Positions 20,651-27,707 of a stretch of 64,000 nucleotides of DNA are shown here, in pieces. Location: assembly GCA_903920695.1 (NCBI GenBank), contig CAIXNB010000075.1, forward strand, positions 1 to 64,000, in the 5' to 3' direction. Positions within the stretch are counted from its first letter, which is position 1, and every line of letters starts with the position of its first letter. The position numbers and the translations under genes were made by a program. The notes below the pieces were generated by a model. It made no database searches. It was not told the DNA's origin and was given only the letters and a program-made list of their open reading frames with translations. Origin of the DNA: an uncultured beta proteobacterium. Lineage in GTDB: Bacteria > Pseudomonadota > Gammaproteobacteria > Burkholderiales > Burkholderiaceae_C.

Positions 20651-21592
20651 TTGATTCTCAGACACATCTTTTCACCGCCCAACAATACCCGCTTGTCGCA
20701 CCTGTGCGGGCCGATGGACGCGCATCTGCGCAGCATCGAAGTAGCCTTGCAGGTCAAGATTGCGCACCGGCACGAACAGTTCAAGGTTGACGGCACCAAG
20801 GCCAACGCCAAGCGCGGCATGGAGATGCTGCAGGCTTTGTACGAAATGGCGGCGCGTCCGATCGAGCCAGCCACCGTGCAACTGATGCTGGCAGGCGACG
20901 CCGACATGGACGATACGGACAGCCCAGCACTCAAGACCAAGCGCAGCGACCTCAAGCCGCGTACCATGAACCAGGCCATGTACCTGGACAACATCGCCAG
21001 CCATGACATCACCTTTGGCATCGGCCCGGCCGGCACCGGCAAGACCTACCTCGCCGTCGCCTGTGCCGTTGACGCATTGCAGCGTAGCGCCGTGCAGCGC
21101 ATCGTGCTGACACGCCCGGCAGTAGAGGCAGGTGAGCGGCTCGGCTATTTGCCAGGCGACCTGGCACAAAAGATCGATCCCTATCTGCGTCCGCTCTATG
21201 ACGCTTTGTACGACCTGATGGGCTTCGAGCAGGTGCAAAAAGCGCTGGAACGGCAAACGATCGAGATCGCACCGCTGGCTTTCATGCGCGGGCGCACACT
21301 GAACACGGCATTTGTGATTCTGGACGAGGCGCAAAACACGACGCCGGAACAGATGAAAATGTTCTTGACCCGTATCGGCTTTGGCTCCAAGGCCGTCGTG
21401 ACGGGCGACGTGAGTCAAATTGATTTGCCAAAAACCCAGCTCAGCGGCTTAATCGACGCCGAACGCGTCCTCAAACGCGTCGAGGGCATCTCGATCTGCC
21501 GCTTCACCAGCGCCGACGTGGTACGGCACCCGCTGGTCGCGCGCATTGTCGACGCCTATGATGCACCGCGCAAAAGGAGTAGCGCAGCATGA
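20651..21592 (+). CDS. phoH: PhoH family protein (PhoH-like ATPase)
   Basis: A 313-residue cytoplasmic ATPase of the PhoH/YbeZ type, a partner of the rRNA maturation factor YbeY, whose gene follows with a 4-base ATGA overlap. Walker A is GPAGTGKTY near residue 128, Walker [10 protein letters not shown], followed by a [12 protein letters not shown] sensor. The start is a TTG at 20651: upstream is GAGGA at good distance, and the sequence [20 protein letters not shown] is the family N-terminus. The next ATG (20714) would lose this. Confidence 0.93.
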   Translation: MILRHIFSPPNNTRLSHLCGPMDAHLRSIEVALQVKIAHRHEQFKVDGTKANAKRGMEMLQALYEMAARPIEPATVQLMLAGDADMDDTDSPALKTKRSDLKPRTMNQAMYLDNIASHDITFGIGPAGTGKTYLAVACAVDALQRSAVQRIVLTRPAVEAGERLGYLPGDLAQKIDPYLRPLYDALYDLMGFEQVQKALERQTIEIAPLAFMRGRTLNTAFVILDEAQNTTPEQMKMFLTRIGFGSKAVVTGDVSQIDLPKTQLSGLIDAERVLKRVEGISICRFTSADVVRHPLVARIVDAYDAPRKRSSAA

Positions 21593-22110
21593 CCCGAAAA
21601 GCAAGCGGGAAACGAAGCGGAAAGTCTGACAGCCCGGCATTACCAGCAGCCGGCAAGCTCAGTCAGCTGACGCTATCGCTGCAATTTGGCACCCGCGACG
21701 ATGCCGCCACGCACCGCGCCGCGCTACCGCGGCACAAGGTGGCACGCTGGATTCGCCATGCGCTGCAACGTGATGGCGAAATCACGGTGCGCATCGTGGA
21801 TGCCGAGGAGGGTCGCGCGCTCAATCGCGACTACCGGCATAAGGACTATGCGACCAACGTACTGACCTTCGACTACGCGCAAGCGCCGCTGGTCATCGCT
21901 GATCTGGTGCTATGCGCGCCCGTCGTGTCCCGGGAAGCGCGCGAGAACGAAAAAACACTGCAGGCACACTACGCGCACCTGCTGGTGCACGGCGTCCTGC
22001 ACGCGCAGGGCTGGGACCATGAAACCAGTGAACGCGAGGCCCAGGCCATGGAAGCGCTTGAGACGCAAATCTTGGCCGGCCTTGGGTTTGACGATCCCTA
22101 CCGAAACTGA
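21589..22110 (+). CDS. ybeY: rRNA maturation factor / endoribonuclease YbeY
   Basis: A metal-dependent RNase needed for 16S rRNA 3'-end maturation and 70S quality control. The 173 residues carry the zinc motif [11 protein letters not shown] (HX3HX5H) near the C-terminus, preceded by [18 protein letters not shown]. About 50 Lys/Ser- and Gln/Arg-rich residues at the N-terminus precede the conserved domain. Co-translated with phoH through the ATGA overlap. Confidence 0.94.
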   Translation: MTRKASGKRSGKSDSPALPAAGKLSQLTLSLQFGTRDDAATHRAALPRHKVARWIRHALQRDGEITVRIVDAEEGRALNRDYRHKDYATNVLTFDYAQAPLVIADLVLCAPVVSREARENEKTLQAHYAHLLVHGVLHAQGWDHETSEREAQAMEALETQILAGLGFDDPYRN

Positions 22111-22158
22111 ATGCCGACCGCCTGATGCCTTTGCATCAAACGGCGGCAAACATGATCT

Positions 22159-22512
22159 TTACTGAGCCAATATCCAGCCGATCAGGTTCTTGATCTCGGC
22201 CACATCCTTGGTCGCAATGACCTTGTGCTCTTCTTCTGTGCCATCGATCATTTTGACCTTGGGCGCCTTCGTGAGCGCATCCACCAGTTTTGCCTCGGCA
22301 TCGGCTTTGCCGTGCCACTTGGCAGCGATCTTCTTGAATGAAGACGCCTTCTTGTCCTTGTCAACCGCATGGCATTTCAGGCAATCACTCTTCTTCGCCA
22401 GGGCCTGAGCCGCATCGGCATTGACAGCAGCGCTGGCAACGCCAGAAAACGCGATGGCAGCAGCCCCCAGGACCGACAAAGTGATCAGTGTTTTTGGAGT
22501 CGAAAGTTTCAT
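22159..22512 (-). CDS. Class I monoheme cytochrome c
   Basis: A 117-residue periplasmic c-type cytochrome. A signal peptide (residues about 1-28, ending GVASAA) is followed by one heme motif CLKCH near residue 44 and a probable distal ligand region around KMIDGTEEEHKVIATKD. The ATG at 22512 has AAGAAGGGAAT upstream. It is transcribed away from the sigma-54 promoter region of the multiheme module, sharing a 498-base gap with it, so it may be a small soluble partner of that electron-transfer system. The redox partner is inference. Confidence 0.9.
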   Translation of the reverse strand: MKLSTPKTLITLSVLGAAAIAFSGVASAAVNADAAQALAKKSDCLKCHAVDKDKKASSFKKIAAKWHGKADAEAKLVDALTKAPKVKMIDGTEEEHKVIATKDVAEIKNLIGWILAQ

Positions 22513-23010
22513 TGGAAATATTCCCTTCTTGGTTCCAATTGTTTCCATTTGCCGGATAGGTACACCGGCAAGAGCCTGTGAATCCGCATCGCGGCCCACA
22601 AACACATCGGCATTTTCACGCTGATTCAGTTGCGCTCCTAGACCGCACATGCGGTGTCTCTGATCTGTATCAAAGCGCAAGCTTTAAGGCCCGGGACAGG
22701 CTCGGGAGCAGGATCCGCCAAGGAATTCTTCTCCTTTCAGTCAAAAAACAAACCTGGCTGCACATAAAAAATATTCGCCAACTGTCGCGAGCTGTCACCC
22801 TGATTACGCGGGCAACTCCTGCTTTGCGCCAGAAAAATGTATAAATAAAATGTACCTTGGGAATCGTTCACAGCCCGAAACCGCGCTCGCCGGGTTCGCT
22901 AAAGTTCATGTAATTCATTGATAACAAACGTTAAACCACAAATAACAGAGACCTGGCACAGGGCTTGCATAGAACAAACCAGCAAGCACATGAAAGTAGA
23001 GGGTATCCAA
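22513..23010. other. Gene-free divergent control region of the cytochrome module
   Basis: 498 bases between the monoheme cytochrome gene (minus) and the first receiver gene (plus). It holds the sigma-54 promoter at 22954-22969. Upstream are candidate activator-site features: the direct repeat CTGTC-GCGAG-CTGTC near 22780-22800 with a central TCGCGA palindrome, and an AT-rich stretch with two ATGTA words near 22835-22855. None of these upstream features is a recognised binding site. Confidence 0.5.
22954..22969 (+). promoter_or_regulatory. Sigma-54 (-24/-12) promoter
   Basis: TGGCACAGGGCTTGCA matches the sigma-54 consensus TGGCAC-N5-TTGCA with the correct 10-base gap between the invariant GG (22955-22956) and GC (22967-22968). 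Transcription would start near 22980, about 30 bases before the ATG at 23011. A sigma-54 activator gene lies 3.3 kb downstream on the other strand. Confidence 0.85.
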
Positions 23011-23430
23011 ATGAATCAAGAAACCAAAATCCTGGTGATAGACGATGAAGAAGTCGTCCGCCTCAGTTATCTGCGGGCCCTGTCAGACGGCAGCCGCAAG
23101 GTGGAACTGGTGAGAAGCGGCACGGATGCCCTGCAATTGATGGGCGAGCACTCCTTTGATGTCGTTTTACTGGACCAGCGTATGCCGGGCATGGATGGCA
23201 TGCAGGTGCTCAAAGCCATCAAGGAAAAATGGCCCGAAAGCGAAGTGATCATGATTACCGGCTACCCCGCGATTGAATCGGCCAAAGAGGCTGTGACGCT
23301 GGGTGCCTATGACTACCTCGCCAAGCCCATCGGACCGGACGATGTCGTCCATGCCGCCGACGGCGCCATGATGCATAAAAAATGGATGCTGCGTTGCGAC
23401 CAACAGGCCCAACACGCTGCGGTTCATTAG
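23011..23430 (+). CDS. Single-domain response regulator (CheY-like receiver)
   Basis: 139 residues, nearly all receiver domain: acidic pair DDE at 11-13, phospho-acceptor Asp 55 in VVLLDQRMPGMDG, Thr in MITGYP, and Lys in YLAKP. No output domain follows, only a short tail. It is the first gene behind the sigma-54 promoter, so it is probably induced by the same activator that drives the cytochromes. It could act as a phosphate sink or relay for the nearby heme-sensing kinase. The ATG at 23011 has a GAGGG site upstream; an in-frame ATG at 22990 is less likely. Confidence 0.88.
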   Translation: MNQETKILVIDDEEVVRLSYLRALSDGSRKVELVRSGTDALQLMGEHSFDVVLLDQRMPGMDGMQVLKAIKEKWPESEVIMITGYPAIESAKEAVTLGAYDYLAKPIGPDDVVHAADGAMMHKKWMLRCDQQAQHAAVH

Positions 23431-23499
23431 AGCCTGAATGTCCGAGGAAATGTGTTGAAAATTTCAGCAATCTTGCTGGTCAATTGTTAAGGAGATACC

Positions 23500-24063
23500 A
23501 TGAGTGCACTGCGTAAGGTTTTGGTGGTTGATGATGATGCCGTGGTTGGCAAGAGTTTCAACCGCGTCCTGTCGGAGAAAAATGGCTATATCGTCACCAC
23601 GGTCGAGAATGCCCATGAGGCGCTAAAGCAAATCCGCGAGCAGTCGTTCGATGTCGTTTTCACCGACATCAAGATGCCCGGTATGGACGGTGTCGAGTTG
23701 GCGGAAAAGGTCAGGGCCAGCCAGCCCTGGACGCCGGTGGTCATCATCACCGGCTACGGCACGACTGACAATGAAGTCAGGGCCAAGGCCGCTGGCGTCA
23801 CGGAGTTCATGCGCAAGCCGCTGTCGCCCGAAATGATCGAGGAAAGTGCAGCGCACGCGCTGACACCGGCAGCGGTGCCGGAAATGGCGGCAGCGCCGGT
23901 CGAGCAGGTGCAGGCAAAGGAAAGCCGGGTCAAGAATATCGCCCTGTTCCTGGCTGCTCCGTTCATCGGTCTGGCTTATGCGGTGATGCTGCCCGTAGTC
24001 GGCATGGTGATGCTGGCCAAGCTTGGTACCCAAGCCTTCAAGGCAAGAAATCAAAAAAAATAA
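23500..24063 (+). CDS. Response regulator receiver protein with C-terminal membrane segment
   Basis: 187 residues. Residues 1-120 form a receiver domain (DDD at 11-13, Asp 56 in VVFTDIKMPGMDG, IITGYGT, MRKPLSP). An Ala/Pro/Glu-rich linker follows. Residues about 146-173 are strongly hydrophobic (FLAAPFIGLAYAVMLPVVG) and end in a basic tail KARNQKK. A CheY-like domain tied to the membrane by its own C-terminus is unusual. It lies 69 bases after the first receiver gene, with a good AAGGAG site, and just before a terminator. Possibly it signals at or is sequestered by the inner membrane; role unknown. Confidence 0.85.
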   Translation: MSALRKVLVVDDDAVVGKSFNRVLSEKNGYIVTTVENAHEALKQIREQSFDVVFTDIKMPGMDGVELAEKVRASQPWTPVVIITGYGTTDNEVRAKAAGVTEFMRKPLSPEMIEESAAHALTPAAVPEMAAAPVEQVQAKESRVKNIALFLAAPFIGLAYAVMLPVVGMVMLAKLGTQAFKARNQKK

Positions 24064-24121
24064 AGCCTTGAGCTACATCACGAATCTGCCAAACAATTAC
24101 CTTGACGAGAAAACGCAGACG

Positions 24122-24156
24122 CCATCAGGGATGACAATCGTCCCTGATGGTTTTTT
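24122..24156 (+). terminator. Rho-independent terminator
   Basis: Ten-base stem CCATCAGGGA / TCCCTGATGG (24122-24131 and 24141-24150) with a nine-base loop and six T residues. It lies between the second receiver gene and the nine-heme cytochrome gene, so it should end or attenuate transcripts from the sigma-54 promoter. Confidence 0.85.
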
Positions 24157-24187
24157 GCCGTTAAGAACCCATAAGAGGGGAACCTGA

Positions 24188-25588
24188 ATGAATAGCTCCT
24201 GCGCTGCGGGCACCATGATCCTGTCATCACGTCCAAAGAGTTTTGTATTGGCAGGCATGCTTGCACTTGCCCTGTCCTTTGTCGGCCTGACTGCCCGCGC
24301 GGCAGAAGGCGAAATGTCCAAAGAGAGCACAGCCTGCCTGTCCTGTCACGACAAGCAGGGCTTGACCAAAACACTCGATAGCGGGGAAGTTTTGTCATTG
24401 AGCATCTCGACCACGGCCTATACCGAGTCAATGCACAAGAAGGCCGATTGCGAGGACTGCCACTCGAACCTTGATTCGAAAACACACGGCAAGGTCAAGA
24501 GCGCCATCAAGAGCAAGCGCGAATTCACATTAGGCATGCGCGAATCCTGCCGCGACTGCCACAAGAAAAAAGCCACCGAATACGATGACAGCGTTCATGC
24601 AGCACTGATCAAGGCCGGCAACAAAAAAGCGCCGCTGTGTTCAGACTGCCACAACCCCCACACCGTGCGTTCGACCAAGATCGTGACACCAATCGCCGAA
24701 ACGCCCTGCGCCAAATGCCACGAAGCCATCTTCAAGGCCTATTCAAAAGACGTCCATGGTCATGAGCGCATCGCCAAGGGTATCAGCGCCCCGCTGTGCG
24801 CCGGTTGCCACCAGGCACACGCAGTCAAGGCGGCATCGATGGGCGAGGGCGTCAAGGATGCCTGTCTGGCCTGCCACAAAGAGGCTGTCAATCAGCACAA
24901 GGACTGGTTGCCCAACACCGCACGACACTTTGACGCCATCTCCTGCCCTGTCTGTCATGCGCCGGACGCGAAGCGCCGCGTTAACCTCAGACTCTACGAC
25001 AGCACGGCAAAGCGCCAGGTTGCAGAAAAAACCGGCGTGCCAAAATTTGAAAACCGGGCCGATGCCGGCGACAGCAAGGCCATGGGCCTGGATGAACGGG
25101 CGCTGTGGAGCCTGCTGAAGGAATTCAATCAGGATGGCGGCGACGGCAAGATGCTGCTGCGCGGCCGACTTGAAGTCAGCTCTGGCGTCGAAGCCCACCA
25201 GTTGGCCGAGAAATCAAAAGCGATCAAGGACTGCGACACCTGCCACAGGCAGGGCGCTGCAGCCTTCCAAAGCGTGACCCTGACGATCGCCGGCCCGGAC
25301 GGCCGCCCCCTGCGCCATGGTGTGCAAAATGAAGTGCTCAATTCCCTGACTTCGATGGAATCGGTACGCGGTTTCTATGCCATCGGCAGCACCCGCATCA
25401 AGTTGCTGGACTACCTGTTGGTGCTGGTCGTGTTCGGTGCCCTGAGCGTGCCACTGGCCCATATGACGGTCAAGCGACTGTTCAAGGGAGTGCGCGAAAA
25501 ACTCGAGGCTGAACGGCTCGCCGCCGCTCAGGATGCTAATAAACAGGCTTCAACCGGCAATCGTCATGATGACGACGCCTCAAAATAG
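24188..25588 (+). CDS. Nine-heme c-type cytochrome with C-terminal membrane anchor
   Basis: 466 residues. A signal peptide (about 1-39) leads to a periplasmic domain with nine CXXCH motifs in the order CLSCH, CEDCH, CRDCH, CSDCH, CAKCH, CAGCH, CLACH, CPVCH, CDTCH, with many extra histidines for bis-His ligation. One transmembrane helix near residues 398-416 (LLDYLLVLVVFGALSVPLAH) is followed by a charged cytoplasmic tail. An AGGGG site precedes the ATG. The cytochrome b gene follows 12 bases later. The pair looks like a quinol-linked electron conduit between inner membrane and periplasm. Direction and final acceptor are unknown. Confidence 0.9.
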   Translation: MNSSCAAGTMILSSRPKSFVLAGMLALALSFVGLTARAAEGEMSKESTACLSCHDKQGLTKTLDSGEVLSLSISTTAYTESMHKKADCEDCHSNLDSKTHGKVKSAIKSKREFTLGMRESCRDCHKKKATEYDDSVHAALIKAGNKKAPLCSDCHNPHTVRSTKIVTPIAETPCAKCHEAIFKAYSKDVHGHERIAKGISAPLCAGCHQAHAVKAASMGEGVKDACLACHKEAVNQHKDWLPNTARHFDAISCPVCHAPDAKRRVNLRLYDSTAKRQVAEKTGVPKFENRADAGDSKAMGLDERALWSLLKEFNQDGGDGKMLLRGRLEVSSGVEAHQLAEKSKAIKDCDTCHRQGAAAFQSVTLTIAGPDGRPLRHGVQNEVLNSLTSMESVRGFYAIGSTRIKLLDYLLVLVVFGALSVPLAHMTVKRLFKGVREKLEAERLAAAQDANKQASTGNRHDDDASK

Positions 25589-25600
25589 CAGGAAACCGCC

Positions 25601-26239
25601 ATGGAAAAGCTTTATATCCACCCCCTCCCGGTCAGGCTCTGGCACTGGACCAATGCCTTCGGTTTCGTGTTGCTGATTGCAACCGGCTTGCAGATAAGGT
25701 ACCTTGACCTGTTTCACTTGCTGCCGTTTCGGACCGCAGTCGTTGTTCATAACTGGATTGGGTTCATCCTGATCGCCAACTTCTTTGTCTGGCTCGGCTA
25801 TTACCTGTCCAGCGACAAGATCAAGGTCTATCACCCCGAACTGAGCCCAAAGAAGTACTTCCAAGCAAGCTTTCGTCAGATCCAGTTCTACGGATACGGT
25901 ATCTTCCGCGGTGACCCGAACCCGCACCATCCGAGCGCTTACAAGAAGTTCAACGCCCTGCAAAGCATGCTGTACCAGATCATCATGATGCTGTTAGTGC
26001 CAATCATGTTCTTCACCGGACTGCTGCTGTGGGATGTGGGCCGCTTCTCTTCAATCGTCGAGATGCTAGGCGGTGTGCGCGTGGTAGACACGGTGCATGT
26101 GCTGCTGTTCATCGTGTTCTGCGGCTTCATCGTCGTGCACGTCTATCTGGCCAGCCTGGGCCACACCGCCTCAGCTCACTTCAAAGCCATGATCACCGGC
26201 TACGAAGAAGTTGAGGACGAACCCAAGCACTTAGAATAA
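25601..26239 (+). CDS. Cytochrome b561/thiosulfate reductase-type cytochrome b subunit
   Basis: 212 residues with four transmembrane helices and heme-b histidines in helix 1 (VRLWHWTNAF), helix 2 (VVHNWIGF) and helix 4 (DTVHVLLFIVF, VVHVYLASLGH). This matches the di-heme cytochrome b subunits of hydrogenases, formate dehydrogenases and thiosulfate reductases, which exchange electrons with quinones. It lies 12 bases behind the nine-heme cytochrome, so the two probably form a membrane complex. No catalytic molybdenum or nickel subunit is nearby. Confidence 0.88.
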   Translation: MEKLYIHPLPVRLWHWTNAFGFVLLIATGLQIRYLDLFHLLPFRTAVVVHNWIGFILIANFFVWLGYYLSSDKIKVYHPELSPKKYFQASFRQIQFYGYGIFRGDPNPHHPSAYKKFNALQSMLYQIIMMLLVPIMFFTGLLLWDVGRFSSIVEMLGGVRVVDTVHVLLFIVFCGFIVVHVYLASLGHTASAHFKAMITGYEEVEDEPKHLE

Positions 26240-26268
26240 AAAAAAGAGGCTTCGGCCTCTTTTTTTTT
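26236..26268. terminator. Bidirectional rho-independent terminator
   Basis: Stem AAAAAGAGGC / GCCTCTTTTT with a TTCG loop (26241-26264), T-tract to the right and A-tract to the left. It lies between the converging cytochrome b and sigma-54 activator genes and can serve both. Confidence 0.9.
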
Positions 26269-26279
26269 GCGCCATTCTT

Positions 26280-27707
26280 TCAGGACGGCTCGGCTTCGTC
26301 GGGGTCGTATTCGGTGTCACGCACCCGAATGTTGTACTTCTTCATCAGCGCCTGAAAATTCGAGCGTTGCATGCCGGTTTCTTCTGCACTCTTGGTCACG
26401 TTCGACGCATTGCGCTTGAGCGTCTCCTGAATAAACAGTTTCTCGACGTCCTCGACCGACTTCTCGCGTGCAATCTTCTTCAGGCGCTTGAGGTCCTCGC
26501 CCGTTCTGGGCACTTCCAGGTCTGAGCGCGGCGTGGTATCGATGATGTTGACCAGATGCGCCTGGTGGATGGCCTTGTCGGACGCCAGGATGATGGCCCG
26601 GTGCATGGTGTTTTCAAGCTCGCGCACATTGCCGGGCCAGTCGTAGTTGACCAGCGTGCTCATGGCAGCCTCCGAAATCTCCGGCACCGGTTTTTCCATC
26701 TCCGCGCAGAATGCCTTCAAGAAATGGAATGCGAGCGCCGGAATATCATCGCGCCGCTCGCGCAGGGCCGGCGCCTGGATCGGGAAGACGTTGATGCGGT
26801 AGTACAGATCTTCGCGGAAGGTCCCTTCGGCGACCATCGCCTTGAGATCCTTGTTGGTTGCCGTCACCAGTCGGACGTTGGTCTTCTGGGTCACGGTGCT
26901 GCCAACCGGCCGGAATTCTCGCTCCTGGATCACACGCAGCAACTTGGCCTGCGTTGACAGCGGGATATTGCCGAACTCGTCAAGAAAGAGCGTGCCATTG
27001 TTGGCGACCTCGAACATGCCACGCTTGTTGGCCACGGCTCCGGTAAAAGAGCCCTTGGTATGGCCAAACAGTTCACTCTCCAAAAGGTTCTCGCTCAGCG
27101 TGTTGCAGTCGACCGTGACAAAGGGCTGGTCCTTGCGCAAGCTGTTGTAGTGAATGGCACGGGCGATCATTTCCTTGCCGGTGCCACTCTCCCCGGTGAC
27201 CAGGACGGTCGTATTGGTTGGCGCGCACTTGGCGATCAAGGCGAACACCGCCTGCATCGGCGCGCTGGAGCCGATGATGTTTTCAAAGCGGTATTTGGAG
27301 CCGACCTCGGTTTTGAGATTGCGGTTCTCCTGCAGCAGCCGGCGGCGCTCCAAAGCGCGGTCCACAACATGCTTGAGTTCATCGGGGTCAAAGGGTTTGG
27401 ACAGATAGTCAAAGGCGCCCAGTTTCATGGCCTTGACCGCAGTCTGAATCTGCGACAGGCCGGTCACCATGATCACGTCAACATCAGGATGGCGCTCCTT
27501 GACCTGCTGCAGGACCTCCAGACCATCGATGCCGGGCATCATGATGTCGAGCACCAGCAAGTCGTACTCGCTCTCGTCAACCTTGCGCAGGGCCTCCATG
27601 CCGTCCTGCGTCGAGTCGACCGAATATAACTGCTTGTCGCTCAGGATGCGCCGACAGCTCCGAATGACAATTTCCTCGTCATCAACGATCAGGACTCTGG
27701 CACTCAT
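26280..27707 (-). CDS. Sigma-54-dependent response regulator (NtrC/AtoC class)
   Basis: 475 residues in three parts. The receiver has phospho-acceptor Asp 54 in LLVLDIMMPGIDG. The AAA+ activator domain has Walker A GESGTGKE, FGHTKGSFTGA (a GSFTGA form of the sigma-54 contact loop) and Walker B GTLFLDEFGNI. The C-terminal Fis-type HTH contains NASNVTKSAEETGMQRSNF. Its start overlaps the kinase stop by four bases, so the two form a two-component pair. The sigma-54 promoter at 22954 in front of the cytochrome module is the obvious candidate target; that link is inference. Confidence 0.92.
   Translation of the reverse strand: MSARVLIVDDEEIVIRSCRRILSDKQLYSVDSTQDGMEALRKVDESEYDLLVLDIMMPGIDGLEVLQQVKERHPDVDVIMVTGLSQIQTAVKAMKLGAFDYLSKPFDPDELKHVVDRALERRRLLQENRNLKTEVGSKYRFENIIGSSAPMQAVFALIAKCAPTNTTVLVTGESGTGKEMIARAIHYNSLRKDQPFVTVDCNTLSENLLESELFGHTKGSFTGAVANKRGMFEVANNGTLFLDEFGNIPLSTQAKLLRVIQEREFRPVGSTVTQKTNVRLVTATNKDLKAMVAEGTFREDLYYRINVFPIQAPALRERRDDIPALAFHFLKAFCAEMEKPVPEISEAAMSTLVNYDWPGNVRELENTMHRAIILASDKAIHQAHLVNIIDTTPRSDLEVPRTGEDLKRLKKIAREKSVEDVEKLFIQETLKRNASNVTKSAEETGMQRSNFQALMKKYNIRVRDTEYDPDEAEPS

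Noticed and set aside
22660..22700. Possible second sigma-54 promoter on the minus strand for the monoheme cytochrome
   Set aside because: The GG and GC are 11 rather than 10 bases apart and the flanking bases do not match the consensus.
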